This document shows positions 1 through 12,555 of a stretch of DNA of 64,000 nucleotides, piece after piece; the stretch's first letter is position 1, and each line of letters starts with the position of its first letter. Under the pieces are notes generated by a model, which was given only the letters and a program-made list of their open reading frames with translations, had not been told where the DNA came from and did not search any database. The position numbers and the translations under genes were made by a program. This DNA comes from Numida meleagris (taxonomy: Eukaryota; Chordata; Aves; Galliformes; Numididae): assembly GCF_002078875.1 (NCBI RefSeq), contig NC_034413.1, positions 63,407,594 to 63,471,593 of the forward strand, given 5' to 3'.

Positions 1-1557
1 GATGTCTGTGAGAACATCACAGACATAAATCACACCTGCAGCTGTAATGTGTTCTTCTAGCTTCTGGCAATCTGCAGTTTAGGGACTTTTGGAGCTGGAG
101 AGTATACTGTGTTCTTGTATTTCATAGTCCTTGATGGTCTCTTTTCTCTCATATAGCTTCCTACTAATATTTCTTTGAAGAAGCTAGAATGAGATATGGA
201 TGCTGTAAACAGCTGAGGTATCTAAAATGTACTTACAGGAGGTAACTAAAATGCATTTATAGTTTCAGATGGAAATCGAGGTGTTTAGTCCCTCCTCTGC
301 ATCTTGCTGCATTTTATTGTGTAGTTATCAGGATAACATCACAAATATAATAGGCTTGGCTGTGTGTTCCCTGCAGTATCAGCAATAATCAGGAATGGCT
401 TTGCTTGCTACTTCTGCTGCTTTCTATTCTCCTAACCTTTGGGAATTGAGATCAGCTAAAAATGTTGTGGGTTACAGCAACTTGTTTCTTTCTCCTCTTT
501 AGATTTGCGAATGTATTGGATAGAGGAATTTCATTAACCTGAAGTAGAGAAAAGACTTTGCATCTTCTATGGATTGGTCTTGTCAGATATATTACTGTGT
601 GTGTGTAAAGGAGCCTGGGGGAGGCAGAAGGTTGCTGCTGTCCTGGCATGCTTACCCATGTCATTCTATTATTACCTGGGGTTTTGAAATTTCAGGAAAT
701 GGGAGAGCAGAATGATTCTGCAATAGTGAGCTGCTTAGCATTTTTTGAACTGCATGCACGGATTTGTCAGTTCTTCCCTATTAGCTTATTCACATATGAA
801 GAAATAGAACACTTTCAGTTGATTCAGTGATTGAATTGCAATTAGTAACCCTGTTACCTGGACTTGTGGAGTTTTGCTGGAGCTAGGTGCTTCTATTCTC
901 CCAGACTGTTACTGGGAATAGGTGCAGAATCTGGTGACTTGCCAATGTGTGCTGCAGGCTCTGGTCACAGTGAAGCCCACAACGCAGCATGAGGTCTGCA
1001 AGTTCTGTGAAGCTTCTCACTAAGTTGCCTGGCCTGTGATATGTTCATTGTTGCATGGGAAATCGATATGTGATAATACAGTAGAATTTTTGGACTGATT
1101 TTTCACTTGGCTTTGCATCACTAGACTGACAGAACTCAATTTGAAGGACCATTAAGTTGTTTGGGCTTAAGAAATGACAAAACACAATGTTTTTCTTGAC
1201 GTGTTACTTCTGAAGCTTTTGTTTTAATGAAAGATTAATTGCACATTGAACTTATTCTAACATTAAAGAAAATTCACAGTACAGTATCAGAATTGTAAAA
1301 TGCACTCAGATTCCTCCCACCTCATGAACTCCAGTTGGAGGCTGCTCGTATGCAACTTCAGTGCTTCATAGATGTGAAGGCAGAGGACTGATTAAAGCAT
1401 CACCACTGGATATATTTCTGTTCTTTTGATGTTTCTTAAAACTTGCCCGATACCTCAAAGGCCTTCTTGTATACTTCAAGGAGCAGATTTTTAGCTGAGA
1501 TTCTCCAGCGCTTAGGGATGTGTTACAGTGAAACCACTTGTTTCCAGGCAGAATGCG
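1..1557. other. Unique non-coding DNA, no gene seen
   Basis: AT-rich single-copy-looking sequence. The short open frames here (60-93 codons) overlap one another on both strands, have no recognisable domain, and are of the length expected by chance. The only structured item is the hairpin at the left edge. It could be intergenic or intronic. Confidence 0.6.
2..26. repeat. Perfect 10-bp inverted repeat with 5-nt loop
   Basis: ATGTCTGTGA is followed by GAACA and then by its exact reverse complement TCACAGACAT. The stem is short, lies in unique sequence and has no T-run or partner element. It can form a small hairpin but no function can be assigned. The window edge cuts off upstream context. Confidence 0.75.
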
Positions 1558-1775
1558 TAGGTCACTCTGAAAGTAATGTCTCCTTTTTTTTTCTGTGGGA
1601 ACTACAACAGATAAAAAGAGCACAATAACACCATTTGGTATAGCCAATTCTCAGCTCCAGTAAGCTATTTTTCAACACAGTCACCACCGTTAGCTGTGCA
1701 GTTCCATCAGAGATGAACAAGAGACTGCACGCAGTGCTCATAAGAATATGCACCAACAAAGGTATGTCTGTATTC
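1558..1775 (-). mobile_element. Mariner DNA transposon remnant (Galluhop / Mariner1_GG-like)
   Basis: The left edge reads TAGGTCACTCTGAAAGTAAT, which has the layout of a mariner terminal inverted repeat beginning at a TA target. About 100 bp inside it, read on the minus strand, lie codons ending in NGGDCVEK and a TAG stop (1665-1667), matching the chicken Galluhop transposase C-terminus as I remember it. Homology fades after about 1775. The other inverted repeat and most of the transposase are missing, so this is a truncated, immobile copy. Family assignment is from memory; the inner boundary is uncertain by roughly 100 bp. Confidence 0.68.
1665..1764 (-). pseudogene. Mariner transposase C-terminal fragment, disrupted
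   Basis: On the minus strand about 32 codons resemble the end of a mariner transposase (cut-and-paste DDE/D enzyme): a SLVH stretch, then TANGGDCVEK and the natural stop. An in-frame TGA at 1707-1709 sits directly before a tryptophan codon. The catalytic Asp residues would lie far upstream and are absent. The fragment cannot encode an active enzyme. Confidence 0.65.
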
Positions 1776-4371
1776 CATCTGGGATTTGAGTGCTTGGCAA
1801 GGAAAAGAGAACAATTCATGGAGTTCTGTTTGGATTTGACTCACCAAAGCTGCAGTGGCTGCTGAAATGCTGAATCTGATAAGGAATCTGACAAGCTATA
1901 GCTGTTTGCTCTCTCCCCAAATAGAGAACTTCAAAACTCCTGACTTGTTTGATGGAACTTTGAGTGTTTCGTTTCCAAACCACCTAAATTTCTTTGGGAA
2001 TGCAGTTGACCACAGCAATGTGTTTCATATTGATGTGAAAGATTGACTGGAGTTAGTTTTGCTTCCTGCTATCTCATGAGGTCTTCTGAGATCCAGTAAT
2101 TCCCTGTAAAAGGCTCAGTTTTCTTTTGAACAAAGCGTCTTAAATTTGATTTATTACTAACACCAAGTGCATATATGCACTTTTTGTTGTTTCAGAGAAG
2201 TTCTGTGTGGGTTGTCATGTAGCAGGAAAGTGGAGGATTGTAAAATAACTGAAATCAAAGTAGGACTTCAGCTAAATAGGAGCACTGTGAATTCTCTTTT
2301 CCCTAATAGGGAATCAGGCTAAGTTCAGAGATACAGGTTGAAAACAGTACTATTAGAACTCTTCTTTTAAATATTTTATAACAGTTTTATTCCATTCATA
2401 CTAGGCAGAAAACTACTTGCATGCCACCTCTCTGGGCAAATAGAATACCAGTAGCTGTAGAGGCAAGGGTACATTGCTGACTCGTGTTCAATTTGTTTGC
2501 CCAGATCTCAGGTCCTTTTGTACTGAGCTGCTTTCCAGCATGCTCTGGTGCCTGAGCTTGCTCCTCCACAGGTCAGAACTCTGCCCACCTTGCCTCATTG
2601 CCATCAGCTGCTGGCAGCCACAGGCAACTACTGTAGCACCACAGATTTACAGGCAACATCCTGATGCATACCGTAGGCTGAAGCTATGCAATTCAGATGC
2701 TGAAGGCATAGTACGGGGAGAATTAAGGTCTGCAATGCCTGAATTCACTGCAGCAAGGAATGAAAAAACTGTATGGTGTAGAAAAAGACAACAGACCACG
2801 ATTAGGCTCAAAGGCCAGGTACTTGCTGTTCTGACCTGGTCTGTAGACCCCTGACTGTTAGTGAAACACACGAGCCTGCTGTCTAAGAAGTGTTCAAACT
2901 TGTATGTCTATGAGCCTAGCTTGCCCCCATGCCTGACTTCTTTTGCTCTTAGTCATGCTATCTCAACCAAAGCTGCTTAAAGGGTCAGGAGCTATGAATT
3001 TCAGGTTCCGTTTTTCATCTCTTCAGATAACTTTATATTAAAAAAAGTGAGGAACATCTCTGTCAGTGTGTTCTTCTGCTGTAAAGCAGAAAAAATTAAG
3101 TATAACCGTAGCTAGTTGCAAGGAAAGTTTAAAGGGAAAAGGAAGATGCTCTTTTATTTTTCTTCAAATTTGTTTTACTTCCACAGAAAAAGCCAAGCCT
3201 ATTCTGTGTAAACAATTGAAGTAGATGTGCTTTCCACAGCAGAGAAGTCTTTTATTTGCTTCCAGCCCTTTTCATTTCTCATTACAACCCTGCATTTTCT
3301 TCTTAAAACACAAGTCAACGTCAGCATGGCTGGCAGGCTAAAATGATTTGGGGATAATTTGTGTTTGCCAGACTAAACAAAATCAATCACTATTGTTTAG
3401 AGACCAAAAGCATAAAAAAAGCTTTCAGATATTTCTGGGCTTTGACAAAATGGTGTTGTTTCTTACCCCTCTGCCTGGGGCAGATAAGGGAGTAGGATGC
3501 TGAACACCCTCAAGTGGTGGTTGCAATTTTGAAATGTACATGATGATATGAATGATACTTAGAGGGATTCATCTGTTTTGGTTTTGTATTTAAAGTGGGA
3601 AAAAATCCAAGCTGATGTAATTGAAATTCATTCCAGGCAGGAAGACATAGCATACTTTCTCAAGGTGTTGTTTCCATTTTAAGTGCATACAGTAGAAAGG
3701 AAATCCTGACTTTTAAACTTGTTTGAAATAGATTAAAATGGAGATCAAGTCCAAGTTCTTACTTTAACAGAGCACGATGTAGTAGCTGTGTTTCTAAGAC
3801 TTTTGATCATTGCTCCTTTCCTCTCTTAAACATCCCACCTTGTTGCTCAGGATAGAGATTGTGTGTGTAGGGGGGTGGGTTCTGCTGTGGGAACACCAGA
3901 GATTTTTCATAGAAATTGTTGTTAATTGTGTGGCAGGTAGTAGGAATACTTTGAAGATATAGAAAGAAAATCTGCAAGTGGTTTTGTCCTTTCTTTCCAT
4001 TTGTTACTTCTCATTACGAGCATTAGAGGTGATAGTTTGGAAGGGTTAGCTCAACTGAACTCAAATCTGCAGCTAGTGGAAGAAGCAGCCTCTGCTCTGC
4101 TCCTCTCCTAAGTTCAGTTCAGCAATTTTTGAGCTTTGTCAGTGAAAGAATCAGGATTAAAAACTTTACAAGAACCAGGGGTTAGTCTGAATTTAAACTG
4201 AACAATTTTCCTTGTTTCTTGCCCCAAATACCTGAATCAGGGCAGAGGAAGAAGCAGGAATGTGTGGTGAGCTGTGGAACTAAAAGCTGAAGCTAGCAAG
4301 ACTGTGAGTCTCTTGTGTATGTACTTGTAAGAAGAAGGATCAGGTATGATAACTCAGTTGATCCTTGGTGC

Positions 4372-4402
4372 GGGGGGGGGGGATAAAATAAATAAATAAA
4401 AA
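4372..4402 (+). repeat. G11 run plus (AAAT)n low-complexity tract
   Basis: Eleven consecutive G bases (4372-4382) run into ATAAAATAAATAAATAAAA. It is a simple-sequence tract, likely length-polymorphic and prone to sequencing error at the G run. Confidence 0.85.
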
Positions 4403-5001
4403 AACAACCAAATGACCACAGCAAGCAGAATTTATGATAGTATTTCAATTTGTAAAGGCAGGATGGAAAGTCTCTGACTTGTATTAATACAAGTAAAGCA
4501 TAATGAGGTACAGGTTGAGACTTCAAAGTTGTCTAGTGAAATTAGCCAATAAATGCTTACAAGACTGATACGTTTTTTAAAAAAAAATCCATTTTATGAT
4601 ATTAATCTGACAAAAAATCTTCATGGCATGTGGAAATGGTGAATTTTGCCACTCTAAAAGAAAGAAAATTTCCTGAGTTCTCTTGAGAGCTTTCTGCCTT
4701 GGTGCATTGAATTGATCTTTTCTTGTTCTCTCCTTTTTTTCCTTCACACCCTTTCAATTAAGGATGTGATATTTTCCTCTTCTACCCTAGTAATCTGCTG
4801 ACTGCAGCGCCCTGCTTTTGCACCTCAGTAACCTGATTATTTCTCTTAGATTAAAGTCTGATTAAATAATGAATGATTTAAGTCAACTCAAGTGGAATTA
4901 ATAAACTTACACATGAACAACTCTTTGACTACCTAGTAGTCCAACCTTCAAAACCATATCTCTCCAATTTGGAGATAAGGATGTGGTGCAGAACCGTGTT
5001 T

Positions 5002-5016
5002 AAAAAAAAAAAAAAA
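5002..5016 (+). repeat. A15 homopolymer
   Basis: Fifteen A bases. No retroposed body was recognised immediately upstream, so I treat it as a simple repeat rather than a SINE or processed-pseudogene tail. Confidence 0.85.
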
Positions 5017-6860
5017 CCTTGCACAAGCAGAGTTTAAAGTCAATTGTCCAATTCTTTCAGGTAGAGCACAATAGTACAACTGAATTTCTTTTGCCTTTGC
5101 CTGCTGCTGCCTTGGGCATGTGCACGGATCTGAGACAAGATATATAAGAACAGTTGGGGAGATTAATGGAGCAGGGGGATCTGATTCATAAGGCAATATT
5201 AGGAGTGTAATATATTTAGACTGTATATGCAAATAGAGCAGAGGGCGTGCTAACTATCTTGAAATACTTGCTCAGTAAGACCAGTGATAGTGAAGAATTA
5301 CTGTAGAGAGGAACAGAGGAATATAACTGTCAATAATGGATTGAAATTAAGAAAAAGAAAATGTGGGCTGAATGCCATGACAAAGCTTTGTGACACGTAA
5401 ATTCGGAGTGTAGAATAGAAAGAAGAATAAGAAGCGTTGAAAGAGCCATCACTTAAAGCAATGTAAAATTATATGTGGAAAAGAAGTGGAAAACATACTC
5501 TAGATGGCGATCCTTCACTGGCATGGGAACAGAGTGGATGTTCCTTTCCGTCTCTAATTTCTATAATTCAGTGATAATGTGATTAGGTGATAATTTTTCC
5601 TTTTGCAGACCCATTATACTACTTAAAATATTAAGGTAGCATTTAAAGTTATCTGTAGTAACACTGGAACTTAGCTTTATCAAATAAACTGAAACATAGT
5701 GCTATGAACCCATGGTCTTTCAGGGAATACTGAATTACTCAAAAAAGAAAAAAAGACAAAGTACTAAGTGTGGCTGCCTCCCTGGTGTTCTGAAGACTGA
5801 TGTCAATTCTAAAGATACAGTCTAAGCTCTGACATTTTCTTTTGAGCACCAGTGAAGCTAAATGTCTGCCCTTCCTTCTATCACTGGAGGAGCAAAATGT
5901 CAAAAATATGTTAAACAGAAGCTTTGGTCCATTTGGTTGCTCTCTCTTGTGCACCATTCAAAAGGAGTAAAAGAAGAAAGTTGAACAGGCTTCTAAAAAT
6001 GATCCTTTTTGACCTTTACAAAAATATTGAATATAATACCCTTAGTCCAAGAGATTCTGCTGGTGGAAAGGATTAGGACATGAAGAACACTTCTTGTATG
6101 TCAGAATTGGCCAAGTTCTTGTGACCTAGCAGTCTCACTGTATTTGTTCAGTCTTTCTTCAGAGGGTTTCATTTTGTGATACGATTTAGACTGATACCTG
6201 GAAGTTTGAAGGTCACTATTTTGTGTAAGCAACAAACTTAAAAGGGCTAGTGACAAAGTAATAAGAAATCTCTCCTCCACCATCTCTTCCCATTGGTTTG
6301 CCTGAAATTAGCCTGTGAAAATGTCTGACATGAATTTAGTAACCCTTTTCCCAGTTCCTTATGATATTACAGGGAAAAAGGCTAATGAACTGCAGGTTTT
6401 GCTGATGGGAATGCTTGTCTGGTTGGAACCTGAGACAAGTGTTTTCACAAAGAATCAGACGTTGGATTAAAACAAATTGTGACTTTCACAGCAAGGATAT
6501 ATAAACACTACCAAACAGAAATACCATTTACAGATCTAGCTCAGGTGCTCTGCTCAAATGTGTACATCCCACCTCCAGTGAAGTTAAACAGTAAGTCTAA
6601 AGGGTAATGCTACCATATTGCTTCATGTTCCCGAACTTGCTTATCAAAACAATCTCAGATAGCTGTTATGCAGACATACCTAAAGAGGACCTGTGACAGT
6701 GTTTTAAGAATATTTGACAGTGTTTCTCCTTTTCAGTAAAATCACTTCTTTTTGTTTTGTTTTTAGTTGGGACTAGAGTCTGGCACGGCTTTAGACTTTG
6801 ACTAAGTGATGCTCTGAAAATGGGAATACAGTGACTAGGATACAAACACATTTTTGAGTC

Positions 6861-6925
6861 CAACAGGAGTTGGACTTGATGATCATTGTGGATTCTTTCC
6901 AACTCAGGGCATTCTGTGATTCTTA
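6861..6925 (+). mobile_element. CR1 LINE, extreme 3' end fragment
   Basis: The text GTTGGACTTGATGATCATTG followed by a degenerate TTTCCAACTC and ending ATTCTGTGATTCTTA matches the last 65 bp of avian CR1 elements. CR1 ends in repeats of ATTCTATG rather than poly-A. Only the tail is present, as is usual for heavily 5'-truncated copies. The octamers are mutated, so the copy is old. Confidence 0.75.
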
Positions 6926-7908
6926 GATGTGTGTGAACACTGGAAAGCCTAGGGTTGTAATGGTCACTGAGTGCATCTGTAGGATGATGCAGTTGTCATA
7001 ATGCCTTTGAAGTCATCAAGAGATCTGCAGCTAATGTCACTTAAAGTAGCTGGCAACAAATAATACATACTCTTCAGGAGTTATTTTATAGTTGAAACGT
7101 GTTAGACAACACAGCAAAATGAGGAGGAAAGAAGGATATGAAGGTAAATGGAAAAAACAGGAAAAATGAGTTGTTTGCACATCTATGGCAGCTGTGAGGA
7201 TAGCACTATGATTTAATAACCCTACAACACGCCATGTGTTGCTTTGCTATCACACATTGATGAAATAATGTGATGAGAAGTTGACTTATTTGTAATGTAG
7301 TGTATTGTAAGAATGAACTACTTGAAAGTAAACAGCCAAAAAGTGTCTTGATAACAAACTGCATGGTCAGATTCATGCTCTCAAGGAGATAACTGTAAAT
7401 GAAAGAACCAGAGGCTCATGAATACGTACCTTGTATAACCATTTACAAGGGAGCTATAGCTTTCTAGAATAAAAATTTTTACAAGAGACAGTTCCAGTCC
7501 AATTCATTGGATGAGATAGAGTTAGTTTCTTGCTTGTTTTTTTTGTCTCTGTTGAGTTGTATTATCTTGTGTTCTGTACAGGGAGGGATGTGGGGAGAAA
7601 CAAACATCAGTTTGAATTGACAGCAATGTGAATTTACAATGTCAAATAGAAAACACATAATAGAGACACTGTAATGAATAAGTTTGCAGGCAGGATTTCC
7701 TGAATTTGGTAAGAAGCTTGGATTATTATTTTTTTTGCCTTTGAGGCGCAAAGTGGTTTCAGATGGAAACTTGTCAATAAGGTAATGAGCAATTCCAAAA
7801 AGTAAAGGGGTTGCACTGCAGAATACTTCTAAGAAAACAGAAAACAAAATAAATAGCAATCCTGAGGATATAGGAGGATCTTATTCTGGGATATGAAGAG
7901 CTGCCTTT
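6926..7908. other. Unique non-coding DNA between two CR1 fragments
   Basis: AT-rich, with no recognised gene. Minus-strand open frames around 7479-7956 overlap in different frames, lack any domain and look like chance ORFs. Confidence 0.55.
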
Positions 7909-8074
7909 CACAGAATCATTGAAGTTGGAAAAGACCATGAAGAACATCAAGTCCAACCATCAAGGCATCCCTGCCATGCCCGCTAACCATGTCACTCAGT
8001 GCCACATCTCTATGGTTCATGGACGCCTCCAGGGACAGTGACACTATGACCTCCAAGGGCAACCTGTGCCAGTG
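7909..8074 (-). mobile_element. CR1 LINE 3' fragment, minus strand
   Basis: It begins CACAGAATCATTGAAGTTGG, the reverse complement of a CR1 3' end, and continues through AAGTCCAACCATCAAGGC and the typical CACTCAGTGCCACATCTC segment to GGCAACCTGTGCCAGTG. This is about 166 bp of 3' UTR and ORF2 end. It is 5'-truncated and diverged; no intact coding frame remains. Confidence 0.88.
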
Positions 8075-9621
8075 ATGTTTCTTATGTTTCAGTAGGCAAC
8101 TGTGAATCTTCCTAGCTGCTCTGAGATGCGTGTGGGTATGGGCAGGACCTCACACAGAATACTTCTGAAAGTATGTAAGGTGAAAGCTGGGTGAGGAAAA
8201 CACCAGGCTTTGTGGAAGTTCGCATCCAGCAGCAGTAATGTGCTGTAGAAATGGGGCAGTGTGCATGCCCTCTCTGGGAGGTGGTAGAAGTTGGAAGAAA
8301 GGTGTGAAAATTAGTACTTGCAATGTGCAAGTGTACAGTGGGAAGCAGCACATGTGGAGTGGTGCAATCTGATGCACCTGCTTCTGGATTTGTATGTCAC
8401 AACTCAAGTAGCTGCGTGTTCAGGCAACTCAAATAAGATGCTTTTGTATCCTCTAATTCACACTGTTGCTTTGACTGCTTGTTAGGAAGCAGAAAAACTC
8501 TTAAAGGAATGTTTTCCCAAAATCTGAATGCATACAGCCAAGTCCAGAGATGTTGAAAATTACTACTTTTGGTGCACCAGAAACTGAGTTAGGGTAGCTT
8601 ATAGTACATTTTCTCTGCTTTTTCATCTGTTTTTGCTGTTTCTAATCATAATGCACGTATTTGACATGTATACGCAAAAGGCACATCTTTGCTACATCCT
8701 AGAACGTGCAGGATGGATCATATGGTATTTTGGTAGTTCCAGTCTCATACAGCGTCAATGCCCAAGATGCTTTAATGTGATCTAAAAAGAAAAAAAGTTA
8801 TTTCATTCTATTTAGATGCGTTGCTCTTTGCAGTTCTATTTAGCATTTTTTGTCAGAGAGAAACCATACATGGTCTATATACTTATACCTAATATTTCCC
8901 TTCTTTTCTGGCTTCTGGTATCTTATTTTTCCTAACTTATTTTCTTTTTTTAGTTTTAACTTTAACCTTCTAGCCTGTTTTTTCTTAAGTATTCTGTTTC
9001 AGAATAAAAGATAGGTATGATTTTGGCTTTTTTCAGGTGTACCTTGCTTTGAAGTATAGATAAAAATCCTGTAGTTTCAAGACTGTTCATTATTTTTTAA
9101 TGGAACTTCACATTTCCATCTTTTTGTCTTTCATTGAACATCAAAGAGACATTTTAATTAGTATTCTATGAAGACATACAAGTAATTTGCTTTACTGCAC
9201 ATTGAAAACCTTTCTACTCATTTTGTTATAATATTAGGAAACATAATCAAGACAGTACTCTTACGAAACATGTATTATCATGTATCTGAAATTGATACAA
9301 TCCATCTGATATGCACTACAGTACTTGTGAGAATTCTCCAGTTTCCAAAATCTATCGGAGAGGGATGCTGTTGTACTGTATATCACCTCAGTTTTATTGT
9401 CATTTTTATTTAATTAATGTTTCCACTGTTTAAAACAAAATCCTGTACCGTTCATGCTGTGGATCCTTGTGTGGAAATTAGGCTGTGGTTTGCACCTCGT
9501 GTTTCCTCTGGAACCAATGAACCATTGATAGAGTTTTGCCTTTTGCTATTAATTTGTCTCATTTTTTTGGGTTCTACAAGAAAAAGTCACTTGCTCTTTG
9601 CGTTTTCGCTGGGACAAAATG

Positions 9622-9738
9622 TTTAATTTTTAATTATTTATTATATATATATATTATATAAATATATATATAATAAATAAATTATATATATAATATATAT
9701 ATTTATAAAAATAAATATTTAATAAATATTTAATTATG
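9622..9738. repeat. AT-rich low-complexity block, (TA)n and (AAAT)n
   Basis: About 117 bp made almost only of A and T, with alternating TATATATA and AATAAATA stretches that are self-complementary in several registers and could fold into hairpins or cruciforms. It is probably an unstable, variable-length microsatellite. Confidence 0.9.
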
Positions 9739-11859
9739 TTAATGTTCTGTCATATGTGAAGAAAACTATAGAGGGAGGAAGACCTAAAATAGTTGAGTTT
9801 TTATGATATTGGCTAGGAGGTATAAACAGAAGAGAGAGATCTAGAATGGCAGATCAGTAGAATTTTACAAAAGCCTTTTTGAGAAGTACCTGAAGTCATG
9901 AGTTGACACTTACAACTTTGTTTGATTTCAATGCTTTGTAAAGAAAAATCTCATTAATGGTTGATATGAAGAGGAGAGGGAAAGTAATTATGTTGACATT
10001 TCAACAAAGAATGAATTTTAAAATTTAAGAATAAAAGAATTTTAAAAGTGGAAGTCTAGACTCAAAGAATATTTTGAAAAAGAAAACTCAAAGTATATTA
10101 AAAATTGCATTAGAGTGGAGAAGGAATGAATCGCACTAGCCGTTCCTCACTTTTCCTTCTGTCAACGGAATGATCCCCCCCATCCATGGTACTGCCCACC
10201 ATGCTGTACTACAATCCTTGCCTAATATAGTTTGCTGCTTCTGATGGGGTACCACCCTTTCACATGAATAGACTGAATAATACAAGCACGTACAAGAATT
10301 AACTGATGTCTGCCATAAATTAGTGGTCCTTATGTGCATGAAGTCCAACCTTTCCAAGTAAATTATATATGCCATAGAATAATAACTCCAATGGTAATAA
10401 ATAATGGAATGTACTGGGATGTTGTATCAACTTTTAACTATTACATCAATGATGAAAAAGAACATTAAAATCATAAATAATTTTCAGGAGAGTGAAGTCA
10501 GAGTTAAGTCCAAGTGCACTTTCTTATTCAGTTCAGCAATCCAGTGCTACGTAGCTTCCAGGTGAAAAATAATTTGCTGAAGGAAAACAGGTTTCACTTC
10601 TGAAGAAAGTGAGCCCTGAAGCGTACCTGCTTGGAGCTCCCCACAGCATCCTTGGGATCATGTCTCCCATGCATTACTGAAGGTCTAAGGCTATCCAGGA
10701 GGAAACTGTCTGCGTGAGGAGTGTGCAGGTATGAAGGTGGTGTAGCTCGAGTGCTGGAAGATACTAACGACAAAGTAATGCTCTAGTTCAAATGTCACCT
10801 TGTGCAAAACCTCCTGCCCTGGAGGGACTTGCCATGTAGTCCACTAGAGCCCACTCCAGCCCAAGACCTGATGTCAGGAACAGGACTGAAAGAGAAGAGT
10901 AAATTATCTTTCTAATGAGATTCTTGAATATCCTTTGATTACAAACCAACAACCTGATGATGTCCTCAAAAAGAAAAATAAAAAGCTTTCATGGCCTTTG
11001 TTAGCAGCTGACCAGTCCTTTCTCATGTCTCTGGGTCGTGCTCGAGTGCTGTTGATCTTGGTTTTGTGATGGAGCTCAGTGCTGACTTGAAAGAATTGTT
11101 GCCATGAGGAAAATGGAAGCACAGTGCCAGATGTAATGTACAACTGACAAAAAAAGCCTTGCTCACAGCGCATGTCCTATATTCTTCCCTGGGTTTGTTT
11201 CTGTAACACTATTCTAACTCAGTGCGAGCTCTGAACTTTCCTTCTTCAATTTTTTTTTGCCTGGTTGTACCAGGACTGTATTTATGAAGAGGTACTTGAT
11301 TTAATAGCACAAGACATCTTAATATCCTTATACCTTAAATGCCTTTTTTATGTGAATCTATGAATGAGATCTATTATTCTTTCACTGCCATTTGTTACTG
11401 AGATCGTTTTTACTTGAAACTTTTATTGGGAAGCTATTTACCTTTCACTCGCTGGTCATTTTGATTTGGACTTCTTCTTTTGACTGAACTTTCTCTTCAC
11501 CTGTTATTATCATTAGATGTTCCATCCTCTGGATGCTTTTCTCATTTGTAGCTCATCACATTTTATTTTCTTTCAGCCTCTTGTTCATGTTGAGTAATGT
11601 GTTTATTCTTTGCCTCTACAAAACAGAAATATAAAGGCATAAAAAAAGCTCATGCATCCAGTTCTTTTTTCTTTTCCCTTTTTAAATGTGGAAATGAAAT
11701 CCTCAGCTCCACTCTCTTCCTGTCTCTTATTTCTTCTTCGTTACCAAAGTGCAGTGGCAAGTAATACCTCAGATATCACAGTCAGCCTCAGGAGACCAAG
11801 AGCACGATGCAAGCCATGTTTCTTATAATAGTACCAGTCCTCTTAATCCCTTGCTTATA

Positions 11860-12300
11860 TCAACCTTTTAAAGAAAATCAATTTTGCATGATTATGCTAA
11901 TATTTTCTTAATGAATTAGAAAAGAAACCTGTGCAGAGCATTAATGAATCATTTTAACCGTACCTGCTGAGAGATTTCAGGATCATTCTTTTTGTAAAAG
12001 TATATGAATATTAATATGCACCCTGGTAATTGGTACAAAGTTAATTACTGTAATTCTTCTATAGTTTTATTAAAAAAACTAATATGCAGTAATAGCTAGT
12101 TATTAAGATAGGAGTCTTGAAGGTAAAATACTATTAATTCCTCCATATGATGTGAGGTAAGATGCATGAAGGAAATAATTCTAATGGAATAACCAGGTGT
12201 TTTAATGAAATATAATTTGGCTATTATTTCATTCAGTTAATATTAACAAATATTCTGATGTAATTTAGTCTTTGTTTACTTCAGTGGATTTTCCCTCTTA
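11860..12300. promoter_or_regulatory. Candidate conserved non-coding element (TAAT-rich)
   Basis: A dense run of homeodomain-type cores appears here: TTAATGAATTAG, CATTAATGAATCATT, GTTAATTACTGTAATT and AATTAATGAG just beyond, with ATTAATATGCA (octamer-like). There are no transposon signatures and little simple repeat. Vertebrate developmental enhancers often look like this, but AT-rich desert also yields TAAT by chance. The call is inference only; edges are arbitrary. Confidence 0.25.
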
Positions 12301-12531
12301 TTTGAAATTAATGAGAGATCTATATCTTCCAATGTCTGGAGGAATAAAATGTGCATAAATTGACAGAAAAATAGAATTAGCAATGTTATAAACATAAAAT
12401 TTTAGTAGCAGTTTCTGTTACTTGGAGCTTGATTGCATAAGTTAACGTGCCTTGATGTATTTTCTGAAACGAGTAGTCAAAATGTTTTAAGTGCTGTCCT
12501 AGCACTTGCATAATATATAACCACATATGCA

Positions 12532-12555
12532 CACTTATTTATATATAAATAAGTG
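12532..12555. repeat. Perfect 24-bp palindrome
   Basis: CACTTATTTATA is followed immediately by its exact reverse complement TATAAATAAGTG, with no loop. It sits just after an AT-rich stretch. Function unknown; it may be a cruciform-prone site. Confidence 0.85.

Larger units (their letters stand above)
1776..6860. other. Unique non-coding DNA with simple tracts
   Basis: No gene recognised. The longest open frame (2474-2854, plus) shows no domain and is within chance length. Simple tracts include a GT/G-rich stretch near 3858-3880, a G11 run followed by AAAT repeats at 4372-4402, and an A15 run at 5002-5016. No splice-flanked conserved exon was evident by eye. Confidence 0.55.

Noticed and set aside
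2474..2854. 126-codon plus-strand open frame
   Set aside because: No recognisable domain, an antisense open frame overlaps it, and several frames of this length are expected by chance in 64 kb read in six frames.
7479..7859. 126-codon minus-strand open frame
   Set aside because: Low-complexity hydrophobic and Lys/Asn-rich text from AT-rich DNA; two other minus-strand frames overlap it; no domain.
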